In this document: positions 32,868 through 42,481 of the stretch, piece after piece
How the letters are laid out: every line of letters begins with the position of its first letter
Position numbering within the stretch: position 1 is the first letter of the stretch
Assembly: GCA_004154925.1 (NCBI GenBank)
Contig: QJNS01000298.1
Span: 20,645 to 84,644 of the forward strand
DNA: 64,000 nt
From: Monosporascus cannonballus
Lineage: Eukaryota > Ascomycota > Sordariomycetes > Xylariales
Direction of reading: 5' to 3'
Notes under the pieces: generated by a model
The model's input: the letters and a program-made list of their open reading frames with translations, nothing else
Told to the model about the DNA's origin: nothing
Databases searched by the model: none
Translations under genes and position numbers: made by a program

Positions 32868-35414
32868 ATGGGAGTCTTCCCAAAGAAACCGTCACGCTCG
32901 CGACTGAGTTATAGATTACCGGTCTATGAAAAGCTGGATGCGCAGGGCAAAGATCGGGACTCCAACGATTCGTACGATGAAGATTCGGATTACGATGACT
33001 ACTCCGAGCCCTCATTACCCAGCGCCGGCAACTCTCGCAATATATCAGGCTCGTCTACCACGCCCATGGTGGCAAAGAGAGCCTTCGCCAGTTCTCAGAT
33101 ATCCGGGCGGCCCGTCTATCGTCTACCGAACCGGGTTATGCGGTATCTTTGCTTCGGCTTGTTATCGTTCATATTCCTCCTCATATTCTTCCTCGTGAGG
33201 GCGAGCCAGCACGAGAATTGGAAGATATCGTCGGGGAGAATCGATAAAGGACCTGGAACCCCCCCGGCATGGGAGTCGTTCGAGTTTCTTACGAGATACT
33301 ATGGTGGTGTTCGAAACTTGGTGCCTGCCTCCCAGAACATCCCTGAGTATCCACGGCCGGAAGACGAAGTTCCTCTGGACAAATTGAGCTTCGTCAACAA
33401 CGCTAGCACGGACCCGGTCCTCGACACGCGTGCTCTACCCGCTACCAAAGAGTTCGCTGGTCACCCTAAGAGCATCTTTAAGAGTGCCCCCGAAGACATC
33501 CACGAATGCTTCGTCGATAGGGATAATAAAGTTAGCGTTCCCCCAATTCGGTACTTTGATGGAAGACCCAATGGATTCCCAGAGCATGTGCTGGGCTCTT
33601 ACGAATTGCTCAAGCTCCCCGAAGATATCTGTTTTGAGCGATACGGCAGATATGCTCCGTATGGATTCGGCTATTCCGTGAGGACTGGCGGGCTTGGCGT
33701 AGGAGAGCATGGCGACAACGAAGGCTTCGAGTCCACTTGGGAGAAGGTGCCTCGCGTGGAGTGGAAGCACGTAAACTGGGCAGAGATCCAAAGGCGGTGC
33801 TATCAGGCTAACGTTGCTCGGTATGAGCCTTTACCACCCAGACAGCCGTCACCTCAAGGCTTCTACATTGATGACGGACTCAATGCGACTCTTCAGACAT
33901 GCGATGCCATGGCTACCGAACCGCTGGAGTCGCACTCGAACGCAATGGCGAAAAGCGAGAGTAACGCGCCAAAGTCTAGCGAGAAACCCGTTAGTAGCCA
34001 ATTACCGAGGACTGCGGTCGTTATCCGCTGCTGGGACGAGTACGCGTGGACGGAGGAAGATGTTATGAACCTTCGCGCCCTTATATCCGAGCTCTCATTG
34101 GCATCGGGCGGTCGCTATGACGTTCATCTCCTCGTGCAAGTCAAGAACGATGCCGCACATCCTATTTGGGCAGATGCCGCGACATACGAAAAGCGTATCG
34201 AAGCATCCGTACCTGCAGAGTTCCGCGGGCTCGTCACCTTGTGGACTGAGACGCAGATGCTCGCCCTCTACCAGGGTATTTATGACCTGTTTGCCCGAGG
34301 GCCAGACTTGCCGGTGCACGGTGTCTACCGCGGATTGCAGATGGCTATGCAGTACTTCGCCTACCAGCACCCGGAGTACAAATACTTCTGGCAATGGGAG
34401 ATGGATATCCGCTACATAGGTCATTACTACGACTTCTTTACCAAGGTTGAGAACTGGGCGAAGGAGCAACCACGGAAGGGTCTCTGGGAGCGCAACGCTC
34501 GCTTCTACCTCCCCTCGGTCCATGGAAGCTGGGAAGACTTCAAACAGATGGCCAGAGTGCAGTCCGAAATGGGTTCTACAGGCGCCGACAACATCTGGAA
34601 TGGTGTCCCCGGTGCCGGCAAGAAGGCTAAGCCAAAGGGTGGCGAGAAACCTATATGGGGTCCCGAACGGCCACTCGATCCCGCGGACTGGTTCGAACCG
34701 GAGAGCGATCCAGTGCCTGAAGCCACCTACGAGAAGGACAAGTACGTCTGGGGGGTTGGCGAGGAAGCCGAGTACATCGCGTTCAACCCGATTTACGATC
34801 CGGAAGGTACTACATGGGGTCTTGCCGACGACATTACGGGCTATAATACCACGGTAGCCAAACCACCTCGGCGAGCCCAGATCATCACAGCCTCGCGCAT
34901 GTCAAGAAGAATGCTCTTGACGATGCACCGCGAGACTGCTTTCAAGAAGCACCATGCCTTCCCCGAGATGTGGCCAGCCACCGTGGCATTGCAACACGGA
35001 TACAAGGCCGTGTTCGCGCCGCACCCACTCTACGTGGATCGCGAGTGGCCGACGGCACTGTTCGCGCAGACCCTCAACAACGGCAAGAACGGCGCTAGCG
35101 GCGGCTCGCGGACCTCGGTATTCGGCGACCGCGAGCACAACCTCCGCGGCCTGACGTGGTTCTACAACTCGGGCTTCTCGCCGAACCTCTACCGGCGGTG
35201 GCTCGGCCTCAAGGTCAACAACGACGGCGGCGAGGAGTTCGAGCGCGTCGAGGACGTCAGCAAGAGCGGTACCACCGTCAGCGAGATGCGCGGCGGCGAG
35301 GGCAGGATGTGTCTCCCGCCGATGCTACTGCACCCGGTCAAGGACGTCGAGCTCCCGGTGGAGGTGAACCCGGAGGGGGAGGTCGAGATCCCGGAGTCGG
35401 ATCCGGGCGCGTAG
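32868..35414 (+). CDS. DUF3405 family type II membrane protein
   Basis: 848 residues, intronless, from ATG 32868 (MGVFPKKPSRSRLSYRLPVYEKL). A ~90-residue cytoplasmic N-terminus with an acidic Asp/Ser/Tyr stretch precedes one membrane helix (about 92-111, YLCFGLLSFIFLLIFFLVRAS), so topology is likely type II in the secretory pathway. The lumenal part matches the fungal DUF3405 family: LGSYELLKLPEDICFERYGRYA, VVIRCWDEYAWTEEDVMNLR, and YKYFWQWEMDIRYIGHYYDF with the WExDxR-type motif. The family is thought to be glycosyltransferase-like, but no activity is established to my knowledge. Overlapping plus and minus ORFs are shadows. An out-of-frame ATG 5 nt upstream (32863) is a minor uORF candidate. 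Confidence 0.88.
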   Translation: MGVFPKKPSRSRLSYRLPVYEKLDAQGKDRDSNDSYDEDSDYDDYSEPSLPSAGNSRNISGSSTTPMVAKRAFASSQISGRPVYRLPNRVMRYLCFGLLSFIFLLIFFLVRASQHENWKISSGRIDKGPGTPPAWESFEFLTRYYGGVRNLVPASQNIPEYPRPEDEVPLDKLSFVNNASTDPVLDTRALPATKEFAGHPKSIFKSAPEDIHECFVDRDNKVSVPPIRYFDGRPNGFPEHVLGSYELLKLPEDICFERYGRYAPYGFGYSVRTGGLGVGEHGDNEGFESTWEKVPRVEWKHVNWAEIQRRCYQANVARYEPLPPRQPSPQGFYIDDGLNATLQTCDAMATEPLESHSNAMAKSESNAPKSSEKPVSSQLPRTAVVIRCWDEYAWTEEDVMNLRALISELSLASGGRYDVHLLVQVKNDAAHPIWADAATYEKRIEASVPAEFRGLVTLWTETQMLALYQGIYDLFARGPDLPVHGVYRGLQMAMQYFAYQHPEYKYFWQWEMDIRYIGHYYDFFTKVENWAKEQPRKGLWERNARFYLPSVHGSWEDFKQMARVQSEMGSTGADNIWNGVPGAGKKAKPKGGEKPIWGPERPLDPADWFEPESDPVPEATYEKDKYVWGVGEEAEYIAFNPIYDPEGTTWGLADDITGYNTTVAKPPRRAQIITASRMSRRMLLTMHRETAFKKHHAFPEMWPATVALQHGYKAVFAPHPLYVDREWPTALFAQTLNNGKNGASGGSRTSVFGDREHNLRGLTWFYNSGFSPNLYRRWLGLKVNNDGGEEFERVEDVSKSGTTVSEMRGGEGRMCLPPMLLHPVKDVELPVEVNPEGEVEIPESDPGA

Positions 35415-36156
35415 GTGGAAGACGAGGGTCATCTGGTTTTACGAAAAGCGAAAATGATATATGAAGTTACGTCGGCTCGGCAGTTTGGGGGTATTGGCAG
35501 GTGCCCCCTGTGATGGCGTTTGGGGTGTTGCGAAGTGCATATACTCGTCGTGTGTTGTTACATACTTAGGTAACGGTCTCGCTCGGAGACTGGTATAATA
35601 TGTTTAATACATGCAGAGAGGAGCATATAATGGTGTGCATATAGACAGGACAGACGGTGCTATATGATCTTTTAAGGGGGGAAGCCCAACTATATGTCAC
35701 CGAGAAACCGATGCTTTTAACAAAGCGTCTGATACCAACTTTGACTTAATTATATCATACAGTCGCGCAAGCACTGAACTTCCTTAATGATTCCTATCGA
35801 TACTAAAGATATCTCGCAACTATAGCGCAAGACCGGACTCCTGGGCCAGGTCACTTGGGCAGGGGGTTATAGAGACAGGCGATAGCGTGCCCCGCTATCT
35901 GGGGAACTCGGGTCCGATAACGCTCCCCTCGGTAAATTGAAGGAAACTACCAGTATAAGTAGGTCCACGGCTGGAAGGGGATACCGATTATGACCTAATA
36001 AATCTCAATGAGCTGCCATTGCTTTATAGAACCGTTGAAGTCGCTTGAAGCAACCGCGGCACTATAACCAAACTGTTGTTGTTCTATGGCGTAGCCGCTT
36101 GCCATACATCACACGGTATCGATTGGACCCCTTCTGAACTCACCAATCTAGCCACG
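35415..36156. other. Intergenic, 742 bp
   Basis: DUF3405 3' UTR and promoter of the glycine cleavage T gene. The T-protein frame is open to 36076 but only with a TTG start. No other feature seen. Confidence 0.5.
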
Positions 36157-37683
36157 ATGAAGCTCCACCGAGCATTACCAAGGGCGGGGGCAGCTCTGAA
36201 GGCGCCGATACAGCCACAACCAAGGCCCATTACGGCCCGCGCTACATCTATATCGACTGCGCGCACGATATCTTCCTCGGCAACGACAAGTGCGGGGCTA
36301 ATGAGGCAGGGCCGGGCGCCGGCCGAAAACCCCGGGGCCACCCGCTGCCCTCTGCCGCTCCGGCAGAGCAGACATCATGCATCGTCGGCGCCGGACTCGC
36401 TGTCCACGGGCCCGCTGAAGAAGACGGCGCTGTACGACCTGCACCTGGCGCACGGCGCCAGGATGGTGCCGTTCGGCGGCTACCACATGCCGGTGCAGTA
36501 CGCCGACCAGAGCGTGAGCGCCTCTCACCACTTCACGCGGTCGCACGCCTCGCTCTTCGACGTGGGCCACATGGTGCAGCACCGGTTCTCGGGCCCGGGA
36601 GCCGCGGACTTCCTGCAGCGCGTCACCCCGGGGAGCATTGCCGCCCTGCAGCCGCACCACAGCACCCTCAGCACGCTGCTGTGGCCCGGCACCGGCGGCA
36701 TCGTCGACGACACCATCATCACGAGGCTGCCCACGGAGCACCCGGACGACCAGCACCTCTTCTACGTCGTCACCAACGCCGCCTGCCGCGACAAGGACCT
36801 CGCGTACCTGGGCGAGGAGCTGCGCGGGTGGGACGGCGCCGAGGTCCGGCACGAGGTCCTCGAGGGCTGGGGCCTGATCGCGCTGCAGGGCCCGCTGTCC
36901 GAGGAGACGCTCGCCAAGGTCCTGGTAGCGGGCTCCTCCTCCGAGGCGCCGCCGCCGAACCTGCGCGAGCTGTACTTCGGGCAGAGCGCGTTCGCGCGGG
37001 TGCGGGGGGCGGAGCGGCCCGTGCTCGCCAGCCGCGGGGGCTACACGGGCGAGGACGGGTTCGAGATCTCGACGGCGCCCTCGGACGCGGCGGCCGTGGC
37101 CGAGGCGCTGCTGGCGGCCGGGGGGCTGGGCGGCGGGCCCGAGGAGGAGCGGGGGGTGCGGCTCGCGGGGCTCGGCGCGCGCGACAGCCTGCGCCTCGAG
37201 GCCGGCATGTGCCTGTACGGGCACGACCTCGACGACGGCACGACGCCCGTCGAGGCGGCGCTGTCGTGGGTCGTCGGCCGCGACCGGCGCGCCACGGCCG
37301 ACCCCGCGCGGGGCGCCTTCCACGGCGCCGAAGTCGTGCTCGCGCAGCTGACGCCCCGCGCCAAGGGCGGGCGCGGCGTCGAGCGGCGGCGCGTGGGCCT
37401 CGTGGTCGAGGGCGCGCCCGCGCGCGAGGGGGCCGAGATCCTCGCGGCGGCCGCCGCCGACGGGCAAGGGCAGGGGGAGGGGGGCGAGAGGATCGGCGTC
37501 GTCACCAGCGGCTGCCCCAGCCCCACGCTGGGCAAGAACATCGCCATGGGCTACGTCCGGGACGGCCTGCACAAGGCCGGCACCGAGGTCGAGGTCCTGG
37601 TCCGCGGGCGCAGGCGCAAGGCCGTCGTCACCAAGATGCCGTTCGTGCCTACCAAGTACTGGAAGGGACCTCCTGCCGCGTAG
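36157..37683 (+). CDS. GCV1: Mitochondrial glycine cleavage T protein (aminomethyltransferase)
   Basis: 508 residues, intronless, from ATG 36157 (MKLHRALPRAGAAL). The T protein transfers the methylene group from lipoylated H protein to tetrahydrofolate and releases ammonia. An Arg/Ser/Ala-rich presequence of roughly 80 residues predicts matrix import. The catalytic domain starts KKTALYDLHLAHGARMVPFGGY and includes LFDVGHM, GGIVDDT with the conserved catalytic Asp, and GYTGEDGFEI; the C-terminal barrel ends TKMPFVPTKYWK. The family is usually about 400-480 residues; the extra length is in the leader and Gly/Arg-rich loops. Third codon positions are almost all G/C, which creates a 474-codon antisense ORF that I reject. 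Confidence 0.95.
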   Translation: MKLHRALPRAGAALKAPIQPQPRPITARATSISTARTISSSATTSAGLMRQGRAPAENPGATRCPLPLRQSRHHASSAPDSLSTGPLKKTALYDLHLAHGARMVPFGGYHMPVQYADQSVSASHHFTRSHASLFDVGHMVQHRFSGPGAADFLQRVTPGSIAALQPHHSTLSTLLWPGTGGIVDDTIITRLPTEHPDDQHLFYVVTNAACRDKDLAYLGEELRGWDGAEVRHEVLEGWGLIALQGPLSEETLAKVLVAGSSSEAPPPNLRELYFGQSAFARVRGAERPVLASRGGYTGEDGFEISTAPSDAAAVAEALLAAGGLGGGPEEERGVRLAGLGARDSLRLEAGMCLYGHDLDDGTTPVEAALSWVVGRDRRATADPARGAFHGAEVVLAQLTPRAKGGRGVERRRVGLVVEGAPAREGAEILAAAAADGQGQGEGGERIGVVTSGCPSPTLGKNIAMGYVRDGLHKAGTEVEVLVRGRRRKAVVTKMPFVPTKYWKGPPAA

Positions 37684-37927
37684 GCTGTCGGCGGTCGGCG
37701 TCGCTTGAGGCGGGGCTTGCAAGGCACATGGTAGATAGGCAATAGGGGCAGATATAAGGTTGGTGTCCCCATGAGGCCCAGAATAGCAAAAGCACCCATT
37801 GAAATGCCAGTATTGTGGAATGTTTCTTCATCCGACATCACTGCATGTGCGTGTCTATCTATGACTATCCTACACAACACGTAAAGGCCGATCATCACCA
37901 ACCGTAAAGGTCACCCCCCTTTAACGC

Positions 37928-39459
37928 CTAGCCCAGCTTCTTCTGCACCGTCCTCTTGACGCCCACGACGAAGGCCTCGACGGCCTCGCCGCCGCCGAGC
38001 GGCATCTGGCCGCCGCGCATGTAGCCGCCGTTCTCGACGTCGACGGACAGCGCGTCGGCGATGCTCGGCAGGCCGCCGTCGCGGATGGCCATGGTGAGGC
38101 TCGCGACGCTCTGGTGGAACTGCGGGCTGCGCAGCACCTTCTCGAGCAGCGCCCTCTTCTGGCCGACGCTCATGGCCTCGCGGGCGGCCTCGATCGCCGC
38201 CGGCGTCGGCTCCGTGTCGCCCGCCCCGCCGTCGGCCTGCTGCGCGATGATGAGCAGCGGCGGCGGCAGGAAGCCGAGCATCTCGTCGACCTGCTCCTCG
38301 GTCGCCGTCTGGATCACCGGCACGGTGACGGGCGGCGTGAGGAGGTCCGAGAGCATCGGGTAAAATTTTCCCTCCCCTCCCTGGTTGGCGCCGGAGCTCG
38401 CGCCTCCGCTTAGCGAGTTGAGGAAGTTCCGGACGGCCGTCGCGGCGTCGACGTTACCGGCAGCACTAGGGGGCGGCAAAAGACATTAGCACATGGTTCT
38501 AGCATAGAAGGTGAAGCAGATGTGTGTCGCGCGGCCGAACATTCCAATTTCTCATTGAGAACCACCGTCTCTAAAATTACATGAGAGCAGAACCTATGGT
38601 ATCTGGAGTGGCTCTTTTCGTGGTCTTATGCGCCCATCAAATGCAGTTTTCTCTTTCCCCACGCAAGGCCCTCTTTTGCGGAACGCCGCCCTCGAAATCG
38701 TGAAGGAATAATCACCTACGCTCTAGCCCCGTCTGCTCCTCCCTCGCGGGCATTCTCGCCCTCTTCTCGTAGGTCGCCACCCGTGGCGCCAGGTCCAGCA
38801 CCGCCGGTGCCTCCGTGGGGGTCATTCGGATCGCCGTGACCCTCGACGTCCTCCATGGTCTCGTCATCGTCGTCGTTGTCGCGGCGGTCGTTGTCGCTGT
38901 TGGTGATGGAAGCGAGTTCACGGGTGACATCCACGTCCCCGCCTTGCAACAGGGTGTCGACGATCTCGCCGATCTTCTTGTCCCGCGGACTGAACCAGGT
39001 GGGATCACCGTTGCGGCCTTGCGGTTTCGACTGCAGCCAGAAGAAGTATCGCTGGGAGGAGGAGAGGAATTTGAGGACGAATATGCGGCCGTTCGTCTTC
39101 GCGCTGGGGTTCGGTTGGTTCTTCGCGTCGTAGGGCAGGAAGTGGGGGTCGGTCGGGACCATCACCAAGTCCATCTCGGGCTGATCGAGGGGAGCATTTC
39201 GCTCTCTCCAGCAGAAGTGGATCAGATCTGTAGCTTATGAGCGTAAGGTCAACCCAAGCGGCCTCTCCGTTCATAGCTCACCATCGTCCCGGTAGAGGTA
39301 GACATAGCCCGGCCGTGGCGAAGGCTTGACCTTGTATGGCCTCGAGGAGCTCTGGTGTCTAGATTAGCATGATAGAGTCCTTGGCCGCTCAGTGAAAGCG
39401 AGACGAACGTCGACCTCACATGTACCCGCCTTGAATGTTATGATGGGCGCTATCGACAT
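37928..39459 (-). CDS. RPN13: Proteasome ubiquitin receptor Rpn13 (ADRM1)
   Basis: Four exons on the minus strand: 39409-39459, 39282-39351, 38720-39227, 37928-38465, giving 388 residues. Rpn13 docks on Rpn2 in the 19S particle, binds ubiquitin through its Pru domain and recruits UCH37 through a C-terminal DEUBAD. The Pru domain is assembled across exons 1-3 (MSIAPIITFKAGTCEVD; KPSPRPGYVYLYRDD; LIHFCWRERNAPLDQPEMDL; FVLKFLSSSQRYFFWLQS). An acidic Gly-rich linker follows, and exon 4 encodes the DEUBAD (LNSLSGG, LSDLLTPPVTVPVI, MLGFLPPPLL). Exon 1 ends at an unusual GTTCGT donor and exon 2 starts after ACACCAG with branch GCTAAT; this combination restores the Pru sequence. Other introns are canonical. 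Divergent from RPL6. Confidence 0.9.
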
Positions 39460-40052
39460 GGTCGGGGACAAGCGGAGAAAGATCCCTTCGGAAAATAGGC
39501 AAGAAGATAAACAGGTCTAAGGTTGGGGCGAACGGGATATATTTGTGTGGGTGGGAAAACAGTTTGACCTTGTACGGTAAACCGGACGGTGGCTGAGAAA
39601 GGTCAATGGAGGAGGTATTGACTTGGTATTATGACATATGCAGGTGACAGGCTACCAATGAGCCTCGTACGCATTCAATGGCGGGCCGGAACCCTTGGAC
39701 TTCAGAGGCTCAAGAGTACAGAGGAGCTTGGGCCACCTGAGATGCTTGAACAGAGACTCCACCGTGATTCATCCATTTCTTCTTCAGCCACAATCCGAGA
39801 GAAAGCCACATCCTAAAACGGCCCTCCTCCCATCTGGCACTAGCGCCGAAAGTCCCCGATCGGAGCTAAGATAGCAAGCCACAACATCGATAGCCACACA
39901 GGGTTTCCAAAATCGCCTAAACTACAACCCACACAATTTTTCGAGAGATTTGGACTGATCTCCAACATCAAACCAAGAGCCCCAGTCCGACTTTAGGAAC
40001 AACTCTCACCCCCCTTCCCACGCCACGACAATCAACGACGCCCAGCTTCACC
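39460..40052. promoter_or_regulatory. Divergent promoter RPN13 / RPL6
   Basis: 593-bp head-to-head spacer. The RPL6 side (39990-40050) is CA/CT-rich leader sequence. The ORF at 39631-39816 has no recognisable content. Confidence 0.5.
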
Positions 40053-41035
40053 ATGTCGCAGCCGGCCACACAGAAGCAGTTCGGAAAGTCGACCCGGGAG
40101 GTCCCTCACCCTTCCCAGAAGGCCCAGAAATGGTACCCTGCTGAGGATACACCCCAGCCGAAGACGGTGAGTTTCACGCTGAGATGTTCCAATTCGCATT
40201 CGCACAGCCGGCAAGACGTTCCCAGGTGCAGGTGGCGTGAATGATCAAAAGTGGGCGGGCGGTTACGATCGCGACTACAATCGGCTAGCTTTGTCTACTG
40301 CTGCGACAATGACTCTTGGAGTCGGGGAATATTATGCAAGCATCAGGCCAAATCGCGCAACGACCATTTCAATACCGTGGCCCCCAGGACTGGTCGCGGG
40401 AGGAAATTGGAGGGATTCGGCTGCTTCGCTTGTTTGGAAGAATTGTCGCTATGGATCCGTGTGCTGACTTAATCCGTATACAGGTCCGCAAGGCCCTCCG
40501 ACCCTGGGCTCCGAGACAGTCCCTTCAGCCCGGTACCGTCCTCATCCTCCTCGCCGGTCGATTCCGAGGCAAGCGCGTCGTTCTCCTGAAGACCCTCGAC
40601 CAGGGTGTTCTGCTCGTTACCGGTCCCTTCAAGATCAACGGTGTTCCCCTGCGAAGAGTCAATGCGCGATACGTCATCGCCACCTCCTACCAAGTCGACC
40701 TGACGGGCATCGACCAGAGCAAGATTGACGAGGTCGCGCAAGCCAGCTACTTCACCCGGGACAAGGCGAAGGACAAGGCCAGCGAGGAGGCGTTCTTCAA
40801 GCAGGGCGAGAAGCCTCAGGTAGGAACATTGCAGGGCAGAGACGAAATGAGAGAAAAGTCGAACTAATGCGCCCCTTTACAGAAGAAGGAGATCAGCAGC
40901 AGCCGAGCCGCGGACCAGAAGGCTGTCGACAAGGCCCTGATTGCCAACATCAAGAAGGTCGAGTTCCTTCCCAGCTACCTCGCAAGCTCCTTCAGCTTGC
41001 GCAAGGGCGATAAGCCCCACGAGATGAAGTGGTAG
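40053..41035 (+). CDS. RPL6: 60S ribosomal protein L6 (eL6)
   Basis: Three exons: 40053-40166, 40484-40819, 40883-41035, giving 200 residues. eL6 is a eukaryote-specific large-subunit protein. Exon 1 encodes [20 protein letters not shown]; exon 2 starts [20 protein letters not shown] and contains the SH3-like KOW-type fold ([29 protein letters not shown], split here by me only for description); exon 3 ends [13 protein letters not shown]. Introns of 317 and 63 nt are phase 0 with canonical sites. A long first intron near the start codon is common in fungal ribosomal-protein genes. ORFs at 40237-40867 on the plus strand read through the intron and are not separate genes. Confidence 0.95.
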
Positions 41036-42481
41036 ATTTCCCAGGATGGGGGCGACGGGGGGGGGGGGCTTGCTTGTTTTCAGGGGAAGAAAATGATATA
41101 CAGAGGTTGCGGACGGTAAATCGCGGAACTGGGATGGCTTTGCCAATTGCATCTGGACGTTGAAGGCATCGGTCAACATTGATTCTGGCGTCTGTAATTG
41201 AGGTTCTCATCAACAAAGAACATGAAGACAAGCAAGTGCCTCGTATGCATGACTGTGACGTCTTTGCACTGGATACGAAGGGGATAAATTTGAATGTTTG
41301 GACTTGATGGCTATATTGACGTTCAATCATAGATCTCCGGAGTTTGGATCGGCTTTTTTTCTTAACAACTAGGTAATTTTGGCGTCGAAAATGGACAACT
41401 ATCCTTTCTGCAGCGCTATCCATCCATGGTCGAACAGGCGCTCGCATTTGATCGTTAGCTGATTTCGCAGTGAACGTTAAGTTTCGAGATGATCCAACGA
41501 ACACCACCTCCCCTCAGAAGGACAGAGTCGGGCAACAAAAGCTTTTTTATTTACAGAATGTAAATGGCAGTCAGAGGCGTTCAATAAAGGGCCCAGATAT
41601 GCCGGGCAATCTGTACCCATGATCAAGCGTCATGGTGCCACTCACTCGATCAACTGGTCCTCGACAAGGCGACTAACGGCCAATCGAGGCCGGGGATGTT
41701 TAAAGACGAGGGCGGTCGCGCCCCGCTCCTTACCGTCATACACACGGAAGAGATACCATATACACGCATCCATAGCCCCCACGCATACCGGCCGCTTGAC
41801 TCTTATGGATTCTATTCAGGGGCCACCGCGATCAGTAGCGTCGGTTCCGCGCCGTGCGCAGCTGTCAAGGCAGCCCAGCAGGGACAATTTATGGAATGCG
41901 CGAGGTCTTCCTCCCTTCCTCAGAGATCCCGCGACAAGTCTGGCCGCCGCGTCTGAACAGGCCATCATTCTACCCCCTTGAGCCGGAGCTCCGTGCGCTC
42001 CGTGCGTGTGTGCCACGGAGACTCCGCTGGCGAGGTGAGAGGTGGGGAGTGTCCTTCTCCCATGAAGCGCCGCGGCGCTTGCTCCATCTCCTAACACCCT
42101 CACGTAGACACTCCCACCTAGTAGGCACGGTGGTAACATGTCAAGGTAGGGTGAAGCATGGACAGCAAGGACTGAACTATTACGCGAAGGAGCCGCTGCC
42201 GCCGGCTATTCCTAAGTCTAGCGTATCTGTCATCGGCTAGATAATTGTGATGCAAGCGTAACCTATAGCCTTTTAGGCATGCGGCCTTGGGCCTCTATAT
42301 TGTGCTTTTGACGCTTTCAACGTGCAGTCCAGCGGTGGATAATCCATAGGATAGAGTTGACTTGTATTCTCCTATAAGGCTGTCTATCAGAGCTGAGACG
42401 TTTTAATGTTCCCTTTTCTGCCACCGGGCCTCGCGAGCCCGCGATGGACTCCCGTCGCGTGTGTGCCATCAAGCCGCCAGT
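41036..42481. other. Intergenic between convergent genes, 1.4 kb
   Basis: Contains the RPL6 3' UTR (with a short poly-G run near 41059) and the 3' side of DPP3. Two overlapping plus-strand ORFs (41619-41981 and 41854-42240) have a GC-rich, partly coding look but I recognise no family and no convincing splice plan, so neither is called. Confidence 0.4.

Noticed and set aside
36298..37722. 474-codon minus-strand ORF antisense to the glycine cleavage T gene
   Set aside because: It is the mirror of GC-rich third codon positions; composition is Arg/Ala/Gly-rich with no family features, while the plus strand is a clear T protein.
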